From Durusdinium trenchii (lineage: Eukaryota > Sar > Dinophyceae > Suessiales > Symbiodiniaceae), in the NCBI GenBank assembly GCA_963970005.1, contig CAXAMN010003592.1:89097-153096 (forward strand): DNA of 64,000 nucleotides, written 5' to 3'. The position numbers and the translations under genes are program-made. Positions 21,723 through 32,800 of the stretch are shown here, one piece after another (position 1 is the first letter of the stretch; each line of letters starts with the position of its first letter). The notes beneath the pieces are model-generated. The model was given only the letters and a program-made list of their open reading frames with translations. It was not told the DNA's origin and searched no databases.

Positions 21723-23796
21723 CAAATCCGACGTCCTAGGATGTCCTAGGATGTCCTAGGTGCTAGCTGCTAGCATTAGCCATTAGCAGCCAGGATATTG
21801 TTGGTTTCGCTCATCATTGATCAGTTTCTATTATATATCCTCAGAGTTGCAGACTTCTTGATGCTCGCAGTTTTTTGCGTGATGACCTCTTGAAATGTGT
21901 TCCATCGTCATTCCCGCAGCAACCCTAGCGATGTTCAATATACATCATGTTATAACATATATATACACACATATTACACACACACATATATATATAAATA
22001 TATATGCGTATTTTTCAATTAGTTATATATATACTATGTATGACTCCCATGCAATGTAAAGGGAATCAGCCAGGCCAGGTGGTGCTTTTATATTGAATCC
22101 AGACAAGCTAAGGAAGAAGAGCATCCTTGCGTTGGAGATGGAAGGGCACACGCATTTGGAAGAGGATGTGGGGCCTGTAAGATGCACCCCGTGATGTTAA
22201 GAGTTCAATTTAGGATATATACTGAAATATACTCTAGCTGAAGCACTGGCCATTTTGGAAGAGAAATTCGGTTGTACATTCAGTTTCGCATTGATCAACT
22301 GAAGCCAATGCTTTAAAGCGTCCTCAGCTGCCGCGCCCAACAGACCTTATCCCATGTAGGTCTCACCATGCATTCTGAATCCTTTCTTTCTCAAAACGGC
22401 TGACCTCATGACACCTGCCTCTCCTTGCTACACTCGCCTTTGGCACCTCGCCTTAGGCGACGGAACGATAGCTGGAATTGGATCGGAAGAACTCGATCAC
22501 AAGAAGAAGGGCCTTTTTCTGGAAGACGATGTTGGAAACCGTTTGAATCACGATGTGCTGCTTTTCTTTTGCAAAAGCTCTTGGTATTTGAGCAGGAGCC
22601 AGAGGAGGAGGGTGTGCAGTCCTATGTGCGAGCGGCTCAAGAGCTGAAGAAGCGTGAGACGCTCTGTCAGCACTGTTTTCGGACGCCCAGAGTGGTTCCG
22701 GATTTTATTGTTAATTTAAGATTTGAAACACTTGAAAACGAGGTCCAATGCATTTGAAAGGGTGTCACTTTTCTGTCAGTGGGCACCATACTTGTGCTAA
22801 ACGATTTCGATCGGGACATCCTACCGGGAACTTCTACTACACTTGGAGGAGAATGTGAGACGCCAAGTAGTCTAAGTGCATTCCCCATGTAATCATCTGT
22901 TGGGCTGTGACGCTGACACTCTCACTTGACCTCAACCAAGCCTCAAGCTTGGAAGGTTCCAAAATGGCTCCCCTTTGAAGGTTGCAAAATGGCCGCTTTG
23001 TTAAGGAAGTTTGTTCCTAAGACTTAAGTCTTCCCACAATCATTCTGTGGGCGTGAGCCGGTCTAGCCCAGTGACTCGGATGACCGGATGACCCCGTGAC
23101 CATCCGTTGCATATCCTTCATGAGATGGTTTGGGCAGCCAAGGAAACAAGCTGAAGAGGTCGAGGGCAAACCCGGAGAAGGAGCTGCTTTTTTGGAGAAA
23201 GTGTTCAACCTCAAGTAGACGTTACGCGAAGAAAGAGCAAACCAAGTAGCTTTGGAAGTCATTGGTTTTTGGGAGCTGCCAGGAGAACTTTGGAGCTACC
23301 TTAAATACTTGTATAAATGATTATACATGCTTTTATTGTGTCCAACATCCACCCTTTCCGGTCGTGCTACCTGGTGCCCACATGTGCCGATCAAACATTT
23401 GAGAGGTAACCCAGAACATGCTTTGGTACCCCTAAGTAAGTAGGCCTGCTTTTTGCTTTTTGGCACCAATTGTCCATGCTTGTCCCATGTTTGATGTTTG
23501 ACTTGCAGATCCAGACATGGACCAATGGAGCTGGTGAAGCAGACGGGGCTTGAAGAGGTCGATGGCTTTTGGCCCACCAAGGTCTTGGTATTTGTTTGAC
23601 CTCCACGATCTTTTCCTGGTCATCGTGTGAACGGTATGATCTTCCGGGTGGTTCTTTTCTTGATTATCGTGCTTGATGAGACCCCACAGCTTTTGTCCTG
23701 TAAGGGGCTGGCGTGCTGAGAGGTGGGCACGCATACACGCACTTATACATATATATATAACACTCTTTACCACACACACACACATACATACAGACA

Positions 23797-23876
<80 letters not shown>

Positions 23877-26800
23877 TACAGACATACACACTCAATCAGT
23901 CACGCTGGCCTTTTGTATCCTAAACTCAGCCTTTGACAAGACAACAGATAGAACATGTTCTATTTGATTTGGGTTGTTCTAGTCTAGTTTTCTGTTGGCT
24001 CCTTTTCTGTTGCCTTTGATTTTTAGGCTCACTTCGTCAAATCATCAAGACAACAGATAGAACATGGAGCATAGAACACCAACATCTTTAACATAGACCA
24101 TCAAAGTACCCCAATTGACTTGTGAAACATTTTGACACAGTTCGCCGAAGTCCCCCATTAATAGCTTGGGGTCTTAGGGTCTTAGGGGATTCCGGCGGAA
24201 CTGGCACCACGGACCTCAGCAGGTCTGATGTACTCTTCGTTAGCAGCCCCTTCATTTGTGTGTGTGCTTGCCTTCCACTTCACCAATTTGTTGATCCCAT
24301 TTTCCTTCGACCAAGTTCGCTGTGTTGGTTTCTCTTTGCTTCGCCCCTTCAGCTAGCGCAGCTCAAGGAGCTGAGGACACGGAAGCAACCCCTGGACGCT
24401 CGCCCTCAAGTCAGGGGAACAGATTGATGTTCGGTGTGGTGGCCCTTGTTGGAAGAATGCTGGACGAAGAGCTCCCCACAGGTCTAGGACTGGGAAGTTT
24501 TTACAGAGAAATGGGGAGTTGACTGAGAAGGACAGTACAGTACTTCTCGGGGCGCCTTGGACAGGAAGGCCGGACGGCACGTCCGGTCGTTTGGCGCTTT
24601 ATGCTCGAGGACTCCAGGCGGACTCGAGGAACTCGGGCGGTCCGGTTCGGTGCATCACTTGAGGTGGGGAGAAGCCGGAGGCAACTCGGCACCAGAGTTG
24701 GGCGGTGCCGGCCAAGGAACTACTGTATCCAAAGCCTTCTATAAAGTTACTATGTATGCCTCTTTCTCTCTCTAGTTGTAGATGGCCTTACTATTCCTAA
24801 AGTATGCATTGGGCCCCCCCAAACACAACTCCTATAATCAGGATCCATCCTGAGAATATGCACTGAAGCCATCACAGCTTGTGTGAAACACATCAGGGGA
24901 CCACTCAATGGGCCTAGAAGGACAGGGGGTGCGGTCCTTTCAAGAGTGTGGTGCAAATCTGCCGACCTCTTTGACTTATCAGAGCCGAAAGGAGGCTCTG
25001 ATTGGTTTGGTTTCTGAATCAGCTCAGTCCAGGTCGTTCCAGGAGATTGGTAGAAATTGTTCCACGGGGTCCATCGGCTTTGGACAAGAAGGATGCAAGA
25101 ATTTGGTTGATTGATTGAACATGGCCCGTCCGTGGTCTTGTGCTGTGCAAGGCTCTTCAGGCGGTGCCAGAAGGGACAACTGAGGAGAAAACTGCAGAGG
25201 AGGAGTGGTTCAGCCAGCTACCTTTGCGCCATTTATTACGTAGGACCGCAGGAGTATCAAGACTTTGGAATGAACAGGCCATTTTTCAGATCCTGCTGAA
25301 GGGAAGACATCCTGTCATTTAAGGCTGGTTCCTGGTTTCTTCAACCTCGGCTCGCCACTCCAGGAGCTGCGTCGACATTGCCTAAGGGGGCTGAAGGCGA
25401 TTGAGCGGCCGCTGGGCAGACGTTTGAACGATCAACCCACGGCGACGTCCAGAAATCTCGCTGAAGTTCGCCACAGATGGAAAAGGATAGCTCTGGGTCC
25501 AGTGAAATGCTCGAGTTCTTGCAATTCTTGCAGGTTCCTGCGGAAAAAACATGCCGAGCCTTTGGACGGACCGGCTGAGACGCAGACATGGATTCGTTAA
25601 AACCAAACAGCCTCAGACAAGGACTGTACTGGTTCACCTTTTATGGCCCCTTTGGGTTATTTCAAGAACTTACTATACTGAATTACCGCAGGAAGCCAAG
25701 AGCCCGCAGCGAAAAAACCTCAGAGATCCCGACACACCCGCAGAGAGAGAGAGAGAGAGACGGGGATCGCCGTAGCCATTGGCTCGAGTCTCGGCTCAAG
25801 AACCTTCTGTTCTAGGTGGCTCAAACTGGGTGGCCGTCACTGCCTTTGACGACGGCACTGGTCATTGACATTGCCGGTGTCTTTGACCTTAATTACCTCA
25901 GGGTGCCAGTGCCTTTGCCCGTGATTGAGACTGCCGAGAAGGTGACAGCCTTTGTTCCTGGATGATGACGTGGGATGGCTATCCGCAGGACTTTGTGAAG
26001 GTGCGATCCCGCAGGCAGTACATTGCATGTGGTGGATGTAGCTCGTCCTGGATCTGGGCGGACCGAGTGAATGCTCAACGGTGGGGATGCCATAAGTGTG
26101 GCACGCCGTGGCCAGAGAAGCAAGATCCATGGAACGTGAACACATCGCCCACAAAAAGAATGCGGAAACCACGTGGCAGAGGGAGGCAACAAATTGAACC
26201 ACCTCCAGGTCTTGGCAACAAGCCAAAGCAAGGCTCTCATCCCATTGAAACTACGTTGATGAAAGCCTGGGGAACTATGCCAGTGGAAGTTCAGGATGCT
26301 TTGAAAGGTGTTGGAATTGATCTGACGCCGGAGCCTGAGATGCCGCCTTTGGAGGAGGTCTTGAAAGCCCACTTGGATTCGCTACCCAAGGAAGTCAAGG
26401 ATGCAGTGGTGGGTTTGATCAAGCCGGCTCCCACGGCCAATGTGGATGTTACAGGGCAACTCAAGGCTACAGTCGGTGAATTGAGACAGCTGGCAACCAA
26501 GAAACAGTCCTTACAGCGCAAAGTTGATCAGGCAAAAGAGCAGTACAAGGTCCTACTGGATGAATTCAAAACTGTTCAGGAAGCTATTGATAAGGAACAT
26601 AAACAGTTGGGCGATCAGTCAGCGGCCTATGCCAAGCAATTGAAAGAGGAGGCAGTTCCAATTGCACCGGCCCATGAACATGTGCTGGACTCGGATGCCA
26701 CTGAGCATGTTTTGAAAGCTCTTGGACAGGCAGGCATCCTTTTCAATTCCGAGCAGCAGAAAGAATTGGAGCGGAACCTGGCCGAAACCCTGGCCAAGCG

Positions 26801-29800
26801 ACGCAAGACTGAAGAAGCCCAGTTGTGTGGGTAGCATCAGTTGGACATCCTGTGCTGGAAAAGAAGGTGATTGTGGGGTGAGTTTCCCTACAGTGAAGGG
26901 GTCCTGCAGGAACACTTGTGAAGTTGAGCTCAGTCGCATGGGTACTTGGGGTATTTCAAACGCTTGGGAATGTTTGAACGCATGGCGTTGTCCTTTGTCA
27001 CCTCACCGTGCTTGGGGTTATGAGCATTGTGCAGATGACTCGCTTCAATCTTTGGCAGATGACGTGCATGATGGTCAAGGAGACTTGATGTGTGCTGTCT
27101 ATCAAGGATTGCAGCCGTATACGAATGTTGATGAGTATCATGATAATCCATTTCCATGTGATCAGGTCCATGGAAATTATGGCATTGACATTGGGGTTGA
27201 CCAAGATTTTTCAATTTTGTTCCGGCCGCGGGAGGGCATGAGCCATGCGTGTGCGGCACCTGAAGAAGAACGCCAAGGAGACCATACCATGAAAGCTGAT
27301 CCAGCCCTTTCTTCTGCAATGCCAGAAGAAACTAGAGTTTGGGTCAGTGGACGACAAACAAATGCACAGTCCAATGAGGACAAACCTGGCGGTCGGGAGG
27401 TGATAGGGGCACTGCCCTTGAAGAGCACAGAGCAGCTGGGGCAACCCAGACTTGCTAACTGCGGGACCCCGAATCACCTTCTGCAGACTGCTGTGGAACA
27501 TGACATGTCTCGACAAGGACATGTGCAGTGTGCCTTCTTGGGTGGAGGCAAAATGGACAATGATGACTACTTCATCTTGGGGGATGAAGAGACCATGAAT
27601 GCAGAGCTCACCACTCCGGGTCTACTGCAAGATAGGCTCATAGTGCTTCAAGAGAAAGCTATGGCGGCCATCCAGGCCTTGCCGGCCAAGTGCAGAGATG
27701 ATCACGAATATGGAATGGTTGAGACTCGGGTCTGGGGCTTGGAGGCCTTGAAACACATCCTACGAATGAGGCTAGCACTCCAAGGTAGTATACAGTTGAC
27801 GAGGCCTGTCACTCGGAGTATGATCATGCCTCCAGCGAATGAGCTGCTTTGCAAATTCGGTATTGCGTATGTGGTGCTGGATGGGCGCCCATCATGACAA
27901 ACCTGGAGACTTCTGGGGGCCCTCGACAAATTTATGCCTTCAACTGCTGCAACAGGATGATATTCCTGACATCTTTTGGGCCTCAGAACTTCAACCAGGC
28001 ACAACATGATGCTTCGGAATTTCTTGTGCTTCTGTGGGAGTTGTGGGGCCAAACGGGCATGCAAGGGACGTGGCACTCACAATTTGGAGGCCGCAATCAC
28101 GACTTTGAGACCCTTCCGCTCTTTGTCAGGATGCCAGTTGAAGCCGGTGATGGGGAAAGCCTGAGTGAGTGGGCAAATGAGGCCAATGGTCAATGTCTAG
28201 GTGGACCATATTGTTTTCCACATTGGGCGGTATCACCTGTGTAATCCTGGGTCAAGCACCATCACAAGTTACAGATTCCCTCCTCCTTCAAGTGTGCACA
28301 GAGGACGTCAACAGGGCATGCTGGGCAAGGAACCTTTGTCCTGCGAGGCGTCATAGCACATCAAGGAGAAGATCTCCGATCTGGGCATTATGTCACCATG
28401 CTGGTTGAAGGGGATGCGCTATGGACAGTTGATGATGGCCAGTGTCCACAAGCCCAGACAGCCATTCCGGAGGTGTTTGAGAAGGGAGCAGTGATGATAT
28501 GGGCCTCCAGAGCTGAGCATTCACCTTTCTGGACTCGGACGATTGGGAACTTTGAGCCACCACCAAAACGGCCCAGACTCAATTGTGAAGGTGTTGTTGA
28601 AGTTTTCTATAGCAATATCACACAATGGAACAATCAAGCACAAGAATGGCTGCTCCAACAAGAACATCAGACGGTTGTCCTGGTGGAGACTCATCTCCAG
28701 CGGCTGAAGATGGAACAAGCCAAAGCTGCCCTATGCAGGAGCCGGTGGCAACCAGAACTCATGCCTGCATATGAGACGGGTCGCGGTGGTACCAGTGGAG
28801 AAGGAAGGCCAATCGGCCTACAGGCTTCATCATTTTTGACCTGGAAGGCAATGGTTTGCTTGCCAACCTGTTGCAACGGCAGAGATGGGAGATTGTTCTG
28901 GTGTCAATCTATTTGAAGTGTGGGGAAGACCTGAACTCCCATGCAAATGCTACAATCCTTGGAGAGTTGGCGGCTTTTCTTCGGGAACTAGCAGTGCCCT
29001 GGATTGTCATTGGGGATTTTCAAGTCCCGCCGGAGCAATGGCAACGACATCATTTGCTCAATGTCCTCAAAGCTGAAGTTGTGAGTCCAGGGCAGGCCAC
29101 CTTGATCACTGGGTCAGAGATTGACTACGTCCTTGCTAGCAGCAATGTGGCACCCTTCTTAGATCTCAAGCTGACGTGGGAGGTGCCTTGGAAACCTCAT
29201 GCGGGCCTTGTACTTACAGCCAACAAAGCGGCGCCCCGGCTTATTCTGCCACAACTCATTCAATATGCAGCAGTGCCAAAGTTGGAAGAAGCTGGCAGGT
29301 CATGGGATGAGTTTGCAGCCTCCCCCAAGGTTTTCTGGCTTGGAAGACCGGCTGGGCCTAAAGAGCAGCAATGTGCAGAGTGGTGTCATCAGGCTGAACA
29401 GTACGTCCTCCAAAACTTGAGTGGGCCCAGACAAGGACGTGGCTGGTATCTTGCGTTGGAGTTGAAGCCTTTGCCCACCACCAAGCCCCTCACGCCGTGG
29501 AGAAAGGGCGATCTGGCCTATTGGGGACAATTCTGCTCCATCCTTTCCCATGTGGCAAGTCGAGGAAGGGTTTCCTCCACCTCTTTGGTTCATCTCAAAA
29601 CCAAGGCACAAGATCTGGACAAGCGGTGGCAAGAAGTGCATGGCAAAGAGGCATTTGTAGCAGCATTGGAAGATCTGGTGAGCGGTGTGAACTGGCCCCT
29701 TACCTTGCTGATCAAAGGTGCTGAAGCCAACCGGGATTTTGCCAAAAAACTTGCTCTGGAACAGCAGTCCAAGGAGTTTCAGGTGTGGTTGGCCCAGGCC

Positions 29801-32800
29801 TCGTTGCGGGGGCACAGTGGTATCTATAGAAGCCTCAAGGCGCCTGATGCTGTTCATGTGCGGCCCTTCCGCAACATTCCTGTCCAAGATCGACAAAAGA
29901 TGCGTGAGCAACAGTGGTATGGACAGTGGGAGGTGATTGACAAGCCTCCGGCCAGTGGGGAAAGTGAGAGGTTGAGATGGGAAGCTATTCAACAAGCTAG
30001 GAAGTGGGAAGACTTGGACCCGCACTGGGTCATGCAAAAGTTCCGGAAGTTCCCGCAAAAGGCATGTGGCCCAGATGGCGTTAGTTATGCCCTTCTCAAG
30101 AACTTGCCCATTGAAGGCGTCACTGCATTGTGCCACATGTTTCGGTCCTGGGAGCTTGCAGGAAGATTGCCTGACCAGGTATGCACAACACTGGTGTTGC
30201 TGTTGCCAAAAAAACCGGACATTTGAGAGGCCAATCTCTTTGACAAGTGTGCTCTACCGAACCTGGTGTAAGCTTCGATGGGACAAACTGAAGCACTGGC
30301 AGAGCAGTGTTGGCCACAGGTTGCCATGGGAGCGCAGTATGCCTGGCACGCAGGTATTGCGCGTTGCACTTATGCGATTGTTGAAGTGCGAGGTCAGTCG
30401 AGCAGTTGATAGGCATGTCATCAGCCTCCTCATCGACCTGCCGTGCTTCTATGATTCTGTTGAATTGGCCAGCCTGCTTGACCTATGGGAACCGTTGGAT
30501 TTCCCTGCAGTTCAGATGAATTTTCTGTACGAAGTGTACAGTGGACCACGGCTCCTACAAGCAGAACAGGTTACAAGCAGTCCAGTACACTGCAGAAAAG
30601 GCATTTTGGCCGGATGCCCCATGGCCCCGCTAGTTGCCAAACTTGTTCTTGCTCCGGTGATTGAAAGCTTTGTTCAGGCACACCCGAAGGCTTCAGTGGA
30701 CGTGTGGGTGGATGACATTTCAGTCGACTTCACTGGACCTGATGCCACCACTTTGCGCAACGAAGCTTTGGCTGGATATGAGGAGCTCAAGCAGGGACTA
30801 GAGGCAGCTGGTTTGACACTTTCTGTCAGCAAAATTGGATTTCTCACTTCAAGCACTGAATGCAAGCGCAATCTCAACCTGGCCAGAAGGACTTAGGCCT
30901 GGATTCTAGTGGAGGAAGGAGACGACGCATTGGCGCCCAGCAACAGAGAATGTTGAAGGGGCGGGGCAGGCATTCCAAGTTGATGTGCTTCAAGTTGAGG
31001 TTGGCTACGGGCTTGAAGCTCAGGGCATTGCACCACAGAGGGTCAGGGTGCTGCAGAGACAATTGGCCCGGCATGGAGGTTTGCAGAAAGGAGGTAGTCC
31101 GGACATTGTCTTTGACCAACAGAGCAAGTTGCAGGACCCCAGAGACACTGCCATCGAGCGTCAGATGAAGGCCATGCGCCAGCTGCTCCGTGCTTGGCCG
31201 TGGAAGCGCCTTCAAGCAGCAGCGCATCCCTGGATGGTCGTTGCTGGACCAATGGCAGCGTTGCAGGCCTACCTGATGGAGATGAACTGGGATGCCAGCA
31301 CCTTGGACGACTGGGTGCGTGAACCCAGGGGAATCCTGCCAGTTGCTCAGCTCAACATTGAGTATCCGTGGCCCTATCTGCAGAAGCAATTGCACGAGGA
31401 GCTGGCGCAACAGCGTGCCAGACGGATACAGGAGCTGGAGCATTGTTTTCCCATGATGAGGAGGCCGGATTGGACCACCTATCACAGGGTGATGAAGCAC
31501 CTCAAGGGCACCAAGCGAGCAGCCATAGATGCTTGGACACAGGGCTCCCTCCGTACTCACACGAGTGGTGGAAGAGCGGTATGTCCTTTGTGCGAGGTAC
31601 CTGTCTCCATGAAGCATCTCATCTGGGAATGTTGCTATCATGAACAGCCCCTACCAGCTGAGTGGACCAGGCTCATTGCTGCCAATGAAGATTCCATGTT
31701 GTGGGCAAGAGGCATGATTGACAGTCCCTCCTACCGGCCACTTGTAGGAGTTGACTCAGTACACACCACTGGTATTCTTGAGGATGGATGGCCCACACGC
31801 ATTGGTCCGAGCTGCCGGATTGCCATTGGAGTCAAAGCAACCTGCAAAGATGTGCGTGTGCAAAAGTATGCAGTTGCTATTGTTGTAGGTCAATGGACAG
31901 ATGGTGGGTGGCATATTGTTGGCACGTGCACGGCCCTGACACCAGGCAAGCCTAGTGAAGCCAGGGCATGGGTTTTTGGTTGTTGGGTGATCCTCCAAGC
32001 CTTCTTGGGGCGCCATCAGATCAACATCCCCAGCCGCAGTGGGTGGCAGGCACTTCAAAAAGGGGAGACAAATGAGCTCATTGCAGATCTATGGCATAAC
32101 CTTGATGCTAAGGAGTGGTCAAGGTTGCGCACACTTCATGTTCCGCCCAAGCTGCTGAAAGGTGACCAAGGTGATCAGAGGGCATGGCTGCAATACCAAG
32201 AGGCCCAACACTGTGCCACCCTACCGGCAGTGCAGGAGACGCTGGAGGACTTGGTACAAACCCTGCAAGACAATGATCACTGGCATAGTCAGGTCTATGA
32301 GGTGGCAGCTGAGAAAATTGCGGCATTGTTGCAAGACAAACAGCATTATATGCATGACAAGCTCTCCACGGTTGAAGCTGACTACAAGGTCAAAGTGCGG
32401 GCACCCAAGGGACGCATTGAGGTGATGCAACAGCTCACTCAGAGGGAGCATGCTGAAGGGCAACATCAGTGGGCCCTCAAAGGCGGAGGAGTTCAATGCA
32501 GTGCATGTGGGATGAACATAAAGGCCTGTTCCACACATGCTGAGATTGAGAAGAAGGATGGCACCATCTGTGCTGGACAGCGCAGCCTTTCCTTGACTCA
32601 GCACATGCAGCAGCTTGTTGATGAAAGCGCCTTGATCCCGGATGACACTCCCGGTCACAGATGGGTGCTGCGAGCTAGTGCCTTTAGCTGTTTGCGGTGC
32701 TGGAAGAAGGTCCCTCGCAGATGTGGTAAAGATGCCCTCCGAATCCTGACCAATCTCCCGTGTCAGTACATGCAACTACATGAAGGGGACCTGCAGCTTC

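Noticed and set aside
23217..23220. Stop-codon reassignment (UAG read as sense)
   Set aside because: A plausible donor upstream removes the stop, and other host and LINE frames here use TAG as a normal terminator.
29300..30136. 278-codon antisense frame in the LINE
   Set aside because: It is the complement of conserved endonuclease/RT sequence and is a shadow.
30874..31641. 255-codon antisense frame in the LINE
   Set aside because: Shadow of the ORF2 C-terminal part, which carries the zinc knuckle on the + strand.
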